Shown here in pieces: positions 8,023 to 16,402 of a DNA stretch of 33,032 nt. The notes under the pieces were generated by a model. The model saw only the letters and a program-made list of their open reading frames with translations. It ran no database searches and had not been told where the DNA came from. Where the stretch lies: positions 1 to 33,032 of the forward strand of contig CANRFW010000007.1 of NCBI GenBank assembly GCA_947630035.1, in the 5' to 3' direction. The DNA comes from an uncultured Clostridia bacterium. Lineage in GTDB: Bacteria; Bacillota; Clostridia; Christensenellales; Borkfalkiaceae. Each line of letters begins with the position of its first letter. Positions within the stretch are counted from its first letter, which is position 1. The translations under genes and the position numbers were made by a program.

Positions 8023-8052
8023 CGTCATGTCGAGCGTAGTCGAGACATGACG
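8023..8052. repeat. Dispersed palindrome, GTCATGTC-arm type
   Basis: Arms CGTCATGTC and GACATGACG flank the core GAGCGTAGTCGA. This is the first of at least seven full copies in the window that share the core but carry one of two arm types. Confidence 0.8.
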
Positions 8053-8064
8053 CATTTTTACTAT

Positions 8065-8092
8065 GTCACCCCTCGACTATGCTCGGGGTGAC
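8065..8092. repeat. Dispersed palindrome, GTCACCCC-arm type
   Basis: Arms GTCACCCC and GGGGTGAC flank a core that reads as the reverse complement of the GAGCGTAGTCGA family (CTCGACTATGCTC). It is only 12 bases from the previous copy and in opposite core orientation. Confidence 0.8.
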
Positions 8093-8122
8093 GTGGTTAT
8101 GAGATTGGGAGGCGTGCCATGT

Positions 8123-8154
8123 ACGTCACCCCGAGCGCAGTCGAGGGGTGACGT
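8123..8154. repeat. Dispersed palindrome, GTCACCCC-arm type
   Basis: ACGTCACCCC and GGGGTGACGT arms flank the core GAGCGCAGTCGA, one base different from the family core. Confidence 0.8.
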
Positions 8155-8411
8155 GGAGGGGCGGGGTGACGTGGGCGCGCTTGATTGACGCCCCACCCCC
8201 CTACCCCCCTCCCACGGAGGGGGCATGGGGTGTGCCTACCACGGAGGGCAGAGGAAACGCCCCGCGGCGGGAGCCGCGGGGCGCCGTATGGGGAATACGC
8301 GGGGGGAACGCGTGATTCGCCAAGTATGACACCTCATCCGTCACGGCGGTGCCGTGACACCTTCCCCTCAAGGGGAAGGCAAGGGAGTGGGTGGGTTTGT
8401 GCCTCCTATCC

Positions 8412-8443
8412 ACGTCATATCGAGCGTAGTCGAGACATGGCGT
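8412..8443. repeat. Dispersed palindrome, GTCATGTC-arm type (diverged)
   Basis: ACGTCATATC and GACATGGCGT flank GAGCGTAGTCGA. Single substitutions in both arms weaken the hairpin, so this copy appears older. Confidence 0.75.
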
Positions 8444-8453
8444 GGTAACCATA

Positions 8454-8520
8454 TACGGACTCCGTACCTCGGGATCCTTCGCACGATGGGCTTGGGCGTT
8501 TTATTCCTACGCTATCGGCT
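8454..8520 (+). repeat. 67-bp dispersed repeat, copy 1
   Basis: A unit centred on CTCGGGATCCTTCGCACGAT with a T-rich GCGTTTTATTCCTAC segment. The reverse complement of 32717-32784 aligns along its whole length with about ten differences. Confidence 0.8.
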
Positions 8521-8568
8521 CAGGATGACGCGGTAATCAAGGGGAAGGCAGAGGGTTAAAGGAAGGCG

Positions 8569-10191
8569 TCAGGCGATATCGCCGATTTCCTCGTCGGGAA
8601 TCGATTCGCCGTACATTTGATATGCAGCCGTCGTTGTGTATGCGGTCCAAAGCGCCGTAGGGTTGCCGTCTTTATCGCAGATACCGCAGGTCGGCCAATC
8701 GACCATGCCGTTGGAGTTATCGCCATTCGCCTGCTCGATCTTGCCGAAGATGACACCGTAGTACTTATTGCCGTCAACGCCGTATGCGATGATATCGAGC
8801 AAAGCCACGTTATCGGCATCGCCGATGATCAAGCCCAAATCGGGATCGTCCAATTCCTTGTGCATGAAGATGATATCCTCACAGGTCCAGCAGTCGAAGG
8901 CGCGGCCGTTCATTACGCCGGCAATGCCGCCCGCCTGTCCGCCGCCCGCGATCTCGCCGAAGTTCTTGCAGCGCCGTATAATCTGGTAGGTACCGTTGCA
9001 GTTCGCGCCGCCCGCGGGTTCCGAAAGCATGGCGCCGATGATACCGCCGTCCTGCACGCCGTTGCCGTGGACGTAGCCGTAGTTGACGCAGTCCTCGATG
9101 AGGGTGCGGAGCTTATACGCCGCGCCGCTCGCGCCGACGATACCGCCCGTCTTCTCGCCGTGGTTGAATATCTCGAGGTGGTTCTCGACGTTGGAGATCT
9201 TCACGAGCGCAGTGCTTCCGCCGCTCTTTGCGCTGATCAGGCCGACTGCGCCGCCGACGCAACCGTTGCCTTCGACTTTGCCCGAGAGGAGCTTTACGTT
9301 ATCGATAGTGAGTTCCAATTCAGAATTGCTGACAAGGGCGGCCGCGGCGCGCTGGTTCACGCCGGCAGCGACATCGGTGGTGTCTATCGTTGCATATACG
9401 TCTACATCGGAGAGTTTGATATTCTTAAGCGTGGCGCCCTCGGTCAGCCCGAACAGGCCGACGCGACCGCGGTATTCGCTACCCAAGTCGAAATTGGTGC
9501 GCGACGTGAGACGGTAGATCGTGTGATTGTCGCCGTCGAACGTCCCCGAGAAGGGATACTTCTTCGCAAACTTCGTGTAGGAACTGATCTTCGAATCGGG
9601 AAGATCCATTCCGCCGATGGGCGTCCAGCTCTTGGCGACCTCTATCTTTTCGACGGGGGCATCGGGATTCTCGGGATCCGCAGGTCCATCCACTTGCTCC
9701 TTCACATTGCCGAGGTCGAGGTCCACCGTAAGTTTTATATATTTGCCCGCATAGGTCTCCGCCTCTTCCGCCTTGTTGACGTTTTGGGCGATGAGGGCAA
9801 GTTCGGAGGCGTGCGCAATCTCGATGGGATCGTCCGCCGTACCCGTGCTTGTATCCGCAATGGCAGTTGCAACGGTGCCGTCCCATACGGACATGCCGCA
9901 GGTCTCGCAAATATCGTCGCCGCCGAGGCTGTGCCCGAGAGGAGCGAGAACGAGAGATTCCTCCGTCGCCTCCTGCAGGCAATCCGCATCGAGGTACTTC
10001 GTACCGTCGAGTTCCCAATACTCTTTCGTTCCGCTGTGGATGCAGTCCCCTACCACCTGCGTGTGATGCACGGGCGTGGCCGCCGGGGGATTGTCGTCGG
10101 GCCCGGGAGGCGGAGTCTCTTCGGGTTTACAACCCGCCGCTACGACGCCGACAAGCATCACTGTTGCCAAAAGCCAAGCAAACTTCTTCAT
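8569..10191 (-). CDS. GLUG-repeat surface lipoprotein (last gene of the sugar-uptake operon)
   Basis: 540 residues. The N-terminus KKFAWLLATVMLVGVVAAGC is a lipoprotein signal with the lipid-modified cysteine at position 21, followed by a proline-rich linker. Residues about 40-105 form a short His/Cys-containing segment (HTQVVGDC, ICETCG). From about 125 onward it shows a GLUG-type parallel beta-helix: the opening ASELALIAQNV, WTPIGG, FSGTFDGDNHTIYRL, then repeated glycine motifs GGAVGLIS, GGIVGASG, GGIIGAML and GGIAGVMNG. Such domains are surface-exposed and often adhesive or glycan-related. No catalytic motif is recognised. GGAGGT lies five bases before the ATG, and only 17 bases separate it from the GH43 stop, so it is probably cotranscribed with the transporter. 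Confidence 0.85.
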   Translation of the reverse strand: MKKFAWLLATVMLVGVVAAGCKPEETPPPGPDDNPPAATPVHHTQVVGDCIHSGTKEYWELDGTKYLDADCLQEATEESLVLAPLGHSLGGDDICETCGMSVWDGTVATAIADTSTGTADDPIEIAHASELALIAQNVNKAEEAETYAGKYIKLTVDLDLGNVKEQVDGPADPENPDAPVEKIEVAKSWTPIGGMDLPDSKISSYTKFAKKYPFSGTFDGDNHTIYRLTSRTNFDLGSEYRGRVGLFGLTEGATLKNIKLSDVDVYATIDTTDVAAGVNQRAAAALVSNSELELTIDNVKLLSGKVEGNGCVGGAVGLISAKSGGSTALVKISNVENHLEIFNHGEKTGGIVGASGAAYKLRTLIEDCVNYGYVHGNGVQDGGIIGAMLSEPAGGANCNGTYQIIRRCKNFGEIAGGGQAGGIAGVMNGRAFDCWTCEDIIFMHKELDDPDLGLIIGDADNVALLDIIAYGVDGNKYYGVIFGKIEQANGDNSNGMVDWPTCGICDKDGNPTALWTAYTTTAAYQMYGESIPDEEIGDIA

Positions 10192-10208
10192 AATTTACCT
10201 CCATCTTA

Positions 10209-12698
10209 TCAATTTGCGATTGCCCGTTCTGTTTTCGGGGCATCGCTCGATGCCGTAATAATGAGATTTTTGTAACTGCCGGAGCCGCCCGTGGAGTACA
10301 GCCCGAAGGAACCCGTCTGGAAAGCGAGCGGGTCGCTTACCTCGAAGAGGGTCTCGCCGTCCCTGTACACCGTGAAGAGGTTCCCCTTTGCCGTGATGCG
10401 GTAGGTATAGTAGCGGCCGGGCGCCGTGGGGACCTCCAGGCGGGCAAGCTCGATGCTCTTCACCTTCCCGAAGTTGTAGCGGGAGAAGGAGAGCGCATCC
10501 TCCGTGATCTGCAGATAGTACCCCTGAATGTGGCAGTAACCATCCGCAAAGTTCTGGGCGGGGACAAGGGAACTTGCAAAGTTATCCTGCCGCAGGATGA
10601 CCCCGAAGGGACCCTCGCCGCCCTCGATCTTCATCTCGATCTGCGCCTCGAAATCGTGGAGGTGCCTCCCTCCGAGCCCGAGGAAGCACCGCTTCCCCTC
10701 CGCGTGCGTGGCGCCGCTCTTTCTCGTGTAGCTCCCCTCTTTCAGCCGCGCGGAGGCGGGAAGTTTGAGAAGGGTATTCGAGAAGGGGACGAACTCCGTC
10801 TTCTCGAAGGTGAAGGTGACGAAGGAGAAGGGCTCCTCGCAGCTTACCGTGACGAGATGGACGCCCACCGAGACGGGGACGGGACCGAGGAAGACGCGCA
10901 CGTAGTCCGAAAGATAGGTCTTTACGGGCGGGACTTCGAGGATATGCCGCTTGCCGCCGTCGAAGCGGAGGATTATCTTCTTGCCGCATTCCCGCTTGTG
11001 GAGGACGAGGGTAAGCCCGTAGTCGCCCCTCTCCTTGAAGAGGACGCGGTAGCGCGCATACTCCTTCCCGCGGGTGAAGCGGAGTTCCTTTAACCCCGCA
11101 TACTCGCCCGACCGCGTTTGGGTGGGGGCAAGGCCGCTCCCGCGCACCAGACGGCAGGAGCGCACGCCCTCTATCTCCCCCTCGGGAAGATAGGCGGAAG
11201 CGGGGATCTCGGCATGGGACTGCTTTATTTCCGCCCTGTCAGAACTGCCGAACGCATGGCGGGAGAGTGCGGTGTAGCCCACCTCGAGCTTCTTGCCGCC
11301 CATGTAGCCGATTTTTCCGCCCTGCACCGCAAGCTCCCCTTCGAGCTTGGTCATCCCGTCGAATTTCACGGTGTATTTGCCCTCTGCGCAGGCGACGAGG
11401 AAGGTGTGAAGGTCCTCATGCGAGAAGGTGTGGACAAAGGTCCCGCGCTGCACGCACGTCCTCTTGCCCTCTTCCATGCGGTACAGGAGAAGTTCTTTCG
11501 CGGAAAAGTCCGCCTTTACGTAACAATAATTCTGCGGGTCGCGCCAACCGAAGACGCACCGCGCGGCAGGGTCCCCCCGCAGGTTGAACTCCGCCGAGAA
11601 GCGGGTGTTTGCGGAAGGCTCCGCGAGCAGGAACTCCCCTACCCGCTCCAGCCCCTCCTTGCCCCGCGCCGAAAATGCGGGAGGCTCGGGAGAAACGGAG
11701 CCCGTCTTGTTGGGGGCGACCGTCATGAATCCCCCGGAGACGAGGAGACGGTCGATATTCATGCTGCGGTGGGTCATGCCGTCGGGATAGAGCCTGTCGA
11801 GATTGTGGTAGACAATGTAGTAACTGTCGAGGTCGGGTCCCAAAAAGTTGGCGGAATGCCCGTTGCCGACGTGGCCCTCATCCTCATCGCAATTTATGAG
11901 CATGGGGTTGTGCGCACCGCGGCGGAAGGAGGCGGCGACGGCGGCGGGCGACGTTTTATCGAGCTTGTCCGCAACCGCGTAACACACCTGATAGCCGGGC
12001 GTCTGATAGTGAAGACCCGTGTAGGTGAGGTAGTATTTCCCCGCGATCTTGGTGCATGCGGGGCCTTCCGTCCATCCGCCCATGAGATCGCTCGAATCGA
12101 TCGCCGCGGGTTCGGAGAGGGCGGTGAGGCCCTCCGTAAGCTCCCGCACGGTGATATGGTTGGGCGTTGCGTGGAAGAAGTACATGCGCTCGTCGTCGTC
12201 GATGAGGAGGCTGCCGTCTATCTTCGTGTCGAGAGGACCCGCGTGGTAGACGAACGGCCCCTCGGGCGAGCGGGACTTTAAGATATAGTGCCCGCGCGGA
12301 TTGGCGGCGTACCCCGGCGAAGTGAACATATAGAAGAAGCCGTTGAAGTAGTACACCTCGGGCGCATAGGCGTTCTGGGTGTAGAGCTTTTTCTGCCCGA
12401 AAAGGCTCGCGGCCTGCCCTTCGGGGGAGACGACATACCCGAGAGGAAGCCCCTCTCCCCTGCACTTTTCCCAATGGACGAGGTCGGGCGATTTCCACCC
12501 GCGGAGGCCGAAGTTATCGAGGCCGCTCGTCGTCGCATAGAGGTAATACATGCCGTCAAATCGCAGGATGAAGGGGTCGGCAAGACCCGTCTCCCACTGC
12601 CCTTTGATGACGGAATCGTCGACATGTCCCCCGCAATCGATATCGTCGAAGGCGGCGTTGTCGTATGTCTTCGGAAAAGTTTTCATCGATCTTTTCAT
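10209..12698 (-). CDS. Glycoside hydrolase family 43 enzyme with C-terminal lectin/CBM-like domains, no signal peptide
   Basis: 829 residues. The five-bladed propeller domain (about 1-330) shows the GH43 triad in expected contexts: Asp41 in LADPF (general base), Asp161 in KIDGSLL (pKa modulator) and Glu211 in WTEGPA (general acid). GH43 enzymes hydrolyse arabinosides, xylosides or galactans; the exact specificity cannot be read. The C-terminal 500 residues look like two concanavalin-type jelly rolls (about 345-490 and 650-825) around a CBM35/6-like segment. There is no signal peptide or membrane segment, so it should act in the cytoplasm on imported oligosaccharides. The ATG overlaps the permease stop by one base (TGATG), implying coupled translation; a second ATG four codons later is possible. 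Confidence 0.87.
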   Translation of the reverse strand: MKRSMKTFPKTYDNAAFDDIDCGGHVDDSVIKGQWETGLADPFILRFDGMYYLYATTSGLDNFGLRGWKSPDLVHWEKCRGEGLPLGYVVSPEGQAASLFGQKKLYTQNAYAPEVYYFNGFFYMFTSPGYAANPRGHYILKSRSPEGPFVYHAGPLDTKIDGSLLIDDDERMYFFHATPNHITVRELTEGLTALSEPAAIDSSDLMGGWTEGPACTKIAGKYYLTYTGLHYQTPGYQVCYAVADKLDKTSPAAVAASFRRGAHNPMLINCDEDEGHVGNGHSANFLGPDLDSYYIVYHNLDRLYPDGMTHRSMNIDRLLVSGGFMTVAPNKTGSVSPEPPAFSARGKEGLERVGEFLLAEPSANTRFSAEFNLRGDPAARCVFGWRDPQNYCYVKADFSAKELLLYRMEEGKRTCVQRGTFVHTFSHEDLHTFLVACAEGKYTVKFDGMTKLEGELAVQGGKIGYMGGKKLEVGYTALSRHAFGSSDRAEIKQSHAEIPASAYLPEGEIEGVRSCRLVRGSGLAPTQTRSGEYAGLKELRFTRGKEYARYRVLFKERGDYGLTLVLHKRECGKKIILRFDGGKRHILEVPPVKTYLSDYVRVFLGPVPVSVGVHLVTVSCEEPFSFVTFTFEKTEFVPFSNTLLKLPASARLKEGSYTRKSGATHAEGKRCFLGLGGRHLHDFEAQIEMKIEGGEGPFGVILRQDNFASSLVPAQNFADGYCHIQGYYLQITEDALSFSRYNFGKVKSIELARLEVPTAPGRYYTYRITAKGNLFTVYRDGETLFEVSDPLAFQTGSFGLYSTGGSGSYKNLIITASSDAPKTERAIAN

Positions 12699-13639
12699 CA
12701 GCCTTTCACCGCGCCGATCGCCATGGACTTAATGAAGTAGTTCTGGAGAATGAGATACAGCACGATCATGGGAAGGCAGGAGAGCGTAGCCCCCGCGAAG
12801 ACGACCGTGAAGCTCCCCTCTGCCTTATACGCCGTGAAGAAGTTCGCGAGCAAGACCTGAAGGGTGTACATCTCCTCCTTGTGGAGATAGATGGACGGAG
12901 CGAAGTAGTCGTTCCACGTCCCCATGAATCCGAAGATCGCCTGCGCCGCAACGGCGGGGAGCAGAAGGGGAAGCATGATCATGAGGTGCATCTTGAAGTA
13001 GGAACAGCCGTCCACCTTCGCCGCCTCGAAGATCTCGGAAGGGACCCCGTGCATGAATTGGATGAAGAAGAACATTCTGCCCGCATTGGAGAAGAGGTGG
13101 GGTACGATGAGGGGCAGGAAGGTGTCGATCCAGTTGATCTTGGAATAGACGAAGTAGCGGGGCATCGTCAAGACGGCGCCCGGGACCATCATCCCGCTGA
13201 GAAGGAAGAGGAGCCAGAACGTCTTGTGCTTCAGGCGGAGTTTTGCGAACGAGAAGGCAGCCATGGATGTGAAGAACAGGTTGCACGGAAGTTCGCAAAT
13301 GATGATGATGAACGTGTTGAGATAGCCGTGGAGGATATTGACCTCCGCGATGACCCTGCGGTAGTTCTCCCATGTAAAGGGATCGGGCCAAATGTTGAGC
13401 CTCGACGCACTGTAATGCGCAAACGTGCGGAAGGAGTCGAGGACCATGACGACGAACGGGAACATGACGAGCGCCGAGAGGAAGATGAGAATGCCGTAGA
13501 CCAAGATCTTGAAAATAATAGATTTGATCTTCTCGTTCCTCTTGCGGATCTCGAATTCGTCCCGTTGGGGCTTTACGGGCACAGCTATATCCTGCGGGGC
13601 TTCCGATACGGTTTCGGGGACCAAAGTTTTTCTCTTCAT
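12698..13639 (-). CDS. Carbohydrate ABC transporter permease (MalG-type)
   Basis: 313 residues. A hydrophilic N-terminus of about 38 residues precedes six predicted membrane helices. The ATPase-contacting EAA loop is at about 205-225 (EAAKVDGCSYFKMHLMIMLP), as in the MalG/LacG group of CUT1 sugar importers. It pairs with the MalF-type permease encoded 13 bases upstream and the binding protein before that. No ATPase gene is present, which is common in Firmicutes where a shared MsmX-like ATPase serves several importers. The last base of its stop codon is the first base of the GH43 start. Confidence 0.93.
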   Translation of the reverse strand: MKRKTLVPETVSEAPQDIAVPVKPQRDEFEIRKRNEKIKSIIFKILVYGILIFLSALVMFPFVVMVLDSFRTFAHYSASRLNIWPDPFTWENYRRVIAEVNILHGYLNTFIIIICELPCNLFFTSMAAFSFAKLRLKHKTFWLLFLLSGMMVPGAVLTMPRYFVYSKINWIDTFLPLIVPHLFSNAGRMFFFIQFMHGVPSEIFEAAKVDGCSYFKMHLMIMLPLLLPAVAAQAIFGFMGTWNDYFAPSIYLHKEEMYTLQVLLANFFTAYKAEGSFTVVFAGATLSCLPMIVLYLILQNYFIKSMAIGAVKG

Positions 13640-13652
13640 CTTCTCTCCCCTC

Positions 13653-14729
13653 CTATAATTGAACGACCCACTTGGACGAACGGCGGAACTGTATGACCGT
13701 GACGATCATGATTATGACGCCGAGGATGAGCGCCGCCGCGGAAGCTATGTTGTAGTTGTGCTGATTGATCCCGAAGTTCCAGATGAAGTAGACCGCCGTC
13801 CGCGCGTCGGGGTCCCCCGAAGCGAAAATCGCGGAGTCGGCATAGGACTGCAACGTTCCCGAGACACGCATGATGAGCTGGTAGAAGAGGGTGGGCGTGA
13901 CCATGGCAAAGGTAATGTGCCAGAACTTCTGCCATCCGTTCGCGCCGTCGAGTTCCGCCGCCTCGTAGTATTCGGGAGGAATGGTGCTGATCGAAGCATA
14001 GAAGAGGATCATGCTCCTGCCCATGCCGCAAATGGAGTTCTTGATGATGATCGCCGCGAGGACCCAGCCCTGATCGGAGAGCCACTTAATGTTGGTGCCG
14101 AAGAGATAGTTGAGGAAACCCCTGTTGATACGGGCGGGGTCGTCGAGGAAGATCTGCTGCCAGATGATGCTCGCCGCAACCACACTGCACACCGTGGGAA
14201 GATACAGAAGAATGCGGAAGATCTTGTTGTAACGGATCTTCGACCCGGAGATGAGGGCCGCAGCCATAAGCCCGAGCGCGATGACGATCGGCACTTCGAT
14301 GAGGTAGAACACCGTGTTTATCATGCAACGGTAGAACTCCTGCCCGTACTGCCAATCCTTGGGATTGAAGAGCTTGGCGAAATTGTCGAACCCGACAAAT
14401 TGGAAGGTGGCGGTGAGCGGCTCGAATTGGGTGACCGACAGGATAATGGCGAACACCATCGGCGCAAGGATAAATACGCTGAACGAAAGAACGCTCGGCA
14501 ATATCATGAGGAAGGCGGCAATGTTCTCCCGGCGGTAGAGTCTGCCGGGAGCCAACTGCTTTGCGGGTTTCGAGGGCTTCGTTGTCCCTGCACGGGAAGC
14601 CGCCTCTACTGCGGAGGCCGCTCCCGCACAGGCCCCGATCTGCCCGTCTGCGGACACGAGGGGCGCCCTGCCCGCTTCCGTGAATTCGGCGAAAGCGGGG
14701 GTTGTCGTCTTATCTTCGTATTCTTTCAT
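13653..14729 (-). CDS. Carbohydrate ABC transporter permease (MalF-type) with long N-terminal extension
   Basis: 358 residues. Hydrophobic segments begin near residue 70 and the EAA loop is at about 253-279 (EYYEAAELDGANGWQKFW), typical of MalF/UgpA-type CUT1 permeases. The first 65 residues are hydrophilic, alanine- and lysine-rich and without recognisable domain; most CUT1 permeases have shorter tails. The start is supported by GGAGGT eight bases upstream. It is the second gene of the uptake operon, 26 bases after the binding protein. Confidence 0.92.
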   Translation of the reverse strand: MKEYEDKTTTPAFAEFTEAGRAPLVSADGQIGACAGAASAVEAASRAGTTKPSKPAKQLAPGRLYRRENIAAFLMILPSVLSFSVFILAPMVFAIILSVTQFEPLTATFQFVGFDNFAKLFNPKDWQYGQEFYRCMINTVFYLIEVPIVIALGLMAAALISGSKIRYNKIFRILLYLPTVCSVVAASIIWQQIFLDDPARINRGFLNYLFGTNIKWLSDQGWVLAAIIIKNSICGMGRSMILFYASISTIPPEYYEAAELDGANGWQKFWHITFAMVTPTLFYQLIMRVSGTLQSYADSAIFASGDPDARTAVYFIWNFGINQHNYNIASAAALILGVIIMIVTVIQFRRSSKWVVQL

Positions 14730-14755
14730 TGGATACCTCCGTCAAAGAGACGGGT

Positions 14756-16357
14756 TCATCTGCCGATCTTAGCGTTATAGGTCTTGACCCAGTTGGCGAT
14801 CGTATCTTTGTAGAGCGCGACGAGGGCGGTGGCACTCATATCCTTTTCATAGAACTTCTGCCGCGAGACAAGGCTGTCCCATGCCGTCATCCACTCGGTG
14901 CCGAGGGTCTTCGCCTCGTAGCGGCCCGCGCCGCCGACCCTGTCGTCTTCATCGGAGAATTCGAGCATGTCGACGAAGACGCTGAGATTGGAGGGGTTCA
15001 GCGGGTGCTTGTTGCCGTCGGAGTCCGTGACCTCGGTCATCGTGAGGTACTCCTCGTACGCCATCGACTTGAGGTTGGGGACCTGCTGGCCGTGCAGCAT
15101 GATATCGCGCTGCGCGTCCTCATTGTAGCAGATATATTTCGCGAGCTTCAAAGCCGCAGCCTTCTGGATGGGGGTCGTCTTGTCGCGGGCGGAGATGCAG
15201 TAGCCGATGCCGCCGAGATAGCCGATGCTCTTGCCGTCGTCCGGGGTGCCGAACTTGCCGTCCGCGCCGGGGCCGTAGGGAACGGGAAGGACCTTTAACT
15301 TATACTCCCAATACTCGGATGCGGTCGTCGCGCCCCAAACGGAGGCGCAGTCCCACGCGCCGAGCCACGAGAAGATCGCGTTGCCCGCCTTGAATGCGGT
15401 GTAGCCCTTGGAGGAACCGCTCTTGGCGTTGCTGCCCGCCATCAGGGTTCTGGTGCCCCACTGCAATTCGTGCATGAAGTCGAACGCCGCCGCGAACTGA
15501 GGCTCCTCCACACGAGAGGCGGAACCGTCTTCGGAGACGAAGCTCGCATCGTTGGAGTTGAGCGCCGCGTGTTCTTCGTAACCCGAAAGCACCCAATAGT
15601 TCTTCTGCTCGTTCTCGGGAACACCTTTGTTGAGGGCATCGATACCGTCGAGCAGGATGCCGCCGATCTCACGAAGATCGTCCCACGACATCGGGTTCTT
15701 ATCGTCGAGATACTTTGCCTCCGCCTGTTCGAGGGTCATCCCATTCTTGGAGGATTCGGGCGCCGCATTGTACACTTCCTCAAAGCGGGTGAGGTTGACG
15801 CAGAACGCGTACGGGCCGATATCCTTGGGCAGACCGTAGAGCCTCCCGCCGTCGGCAAGCCCCGCGAGGAGTTTCGTCTCGGGGTTGTAGGTGTAGCGCT
15901 CGTAGCCCGCCTGCCAGATCTGGTCGAGTTCTTCTTCCGTGACGTAGTCGGTATAGTCCCAGAGAACGTTGTTGGAGACGAAGCGCAGGAAGTCGGTATC
16001 GGGGACGTAGAAGATATCCGGAACATAGTTCAGGATCTGGTTATCGAGGTTGGTGAGATAGGCCGAAGAAGTCGCGGAAACGACCTTCACGCGAATGTTC
16101 TTGTTCTCTTCCATGAACTTGTCGATGATGGGCATGTAGATCTTTTCGGATGCGTTGGAAAACTGCAGCCAGAACTCGATCTGAACGTTTTGATCCGCAG
16201 GAATCGTGATCTCGCCCGTCGACTTGTTATAATACTCGTCGATGCTCGCTCTGACGTTCCCCGCAGTGGAGCCGCCGCACGCGGTAATTGCAAAAGATGA
16301 ACAGAATATCATCGATATTGCAAATCCGAACGCCGCGATTTTGTTCCCGAGTTTCAT
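14756..16357 (-). CDS. Sugar-binding lipoprotein of the ABC importer (extracellular solute-binding protein family 1)
   Basis: 533 residues with a lipoprotein signal ending SSFAITAC, lipidated cysteine at 27. The mature protein has features of CUT1 binding proteins: EFWLQFSNASEKIYMPIIDKF near the N-terminus, NKNIRVKV, and a C-terminal half with AFKAGNAIFSWLGAWD and KAAALKLAKYICY. It captures an oligosaccharide outside the membrane for the two permeases encoded next. It is longer than the usual 400-450 residues, consistent with an oligosaccharide rather than monosaccharide ligand. AAAGGAGG lies nine bases before the ATG. First gene of the operon, read from the strong promoter at 16403-16432. 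Confidence 0.92.
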   Translation of the reverse strand: MKLGNKIAAFGFAISMIFCSSFAITACGGSTAGNVRASIDEYYNKSTGEITIPADQNVQIEFWLQFSNASEKIYMPIIDKFMEENKNIRVKVVSATSSAYLTNLDNQILNYVPDIFYVPDTDFLRFVSNNVLWDYTDYVTEEELDQIWQAGYERYTYNPETKLLAGLADGGRLYGLPKDIGPYAFCVNLTRFEEVYNAAPESSKNGMTLEQAEAKYLDDKNPMSWDDLREIGGILLDGIDALNKGVPENEQKNYWVLSGYEEHAALNSNDASFVSEDGSASRVEEPQFAAAFDFMHELQWGTRTLMAGSNAKSGSSKGYTAFKAGNAIFSWLGAWDCASVWGATTASEYWEYKLKVLPVPYGPGADGKFGTPDDGKSIGYLGGIGYCISARDKTTPIQKAAALKLAKYICYNEDAQRDIMLHGQQVPNLKSMAYEEYLTMTEVTDSDGNKHPLNPSNLSVFVDMLEFSDEDDRVGGAGRYEAKTLGTEWMTAWDSLVSRQKFYEKDMSATALVALYKDTIANWVKTYNAKIGR

Positions 16358-16402
16358 TTTTATTTTCCTCCTTTACAATAAGGTTCTTATTGTTTCATCG
16401 CG

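Larger units (their letters stand above)
7849..8568. repeat. Non-coding repeat island
   Basis: About 700 bases between convergent genes with no credible coding frame. It is built from several repeat modules: a 40-bp unit (7874-7913), GC-rich CCCCCTCC/GGAGGGGG inverted pieces (about 7986-8003 and 8198-8222), four palindromes of about 30 bp (8023-8443), a CCTTCCCCT/AGGGGAAGG palindrome near 8361-8381, and a 67-bp unit (8454-8520). The same modules recur at 32.3-33.0 kb in opposite orientation. No transposase or integrase is present. Confidence 0.75.

Noticed and set aside
4982-8023. A 1,013-codon open frame antisense to the InlB-repeat surface protein
   Set aside because: It mirrors the repeat region, is arginine-rich, has no ribosome site or domain, and runs through the sense gene's terminator. 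The sense strand has promoter, signal peptide and clear domains. The opening results from GC-rich codon use with few complementary stops.
8023-8443. CRISPR array
   Set aside because: The repeated units are palindromes at irregular distances (12 to about 260 bases), with differing arms and no uniform spacers, and no cas genes are present.
8201-8452. Small frames within the repeat island as genes
   Set aside because: They are made of repeat modules, lack ribosome sites and have counterparts in the other island in different frames.
8617-10275. A 552-codon open frame antisense to the GLUG lipoprotein gene
   Set aside because: The minus strand has lipobox, ribosome site and GLUG motifs. The plus-strand frame has none and runs into the GH43 gene.
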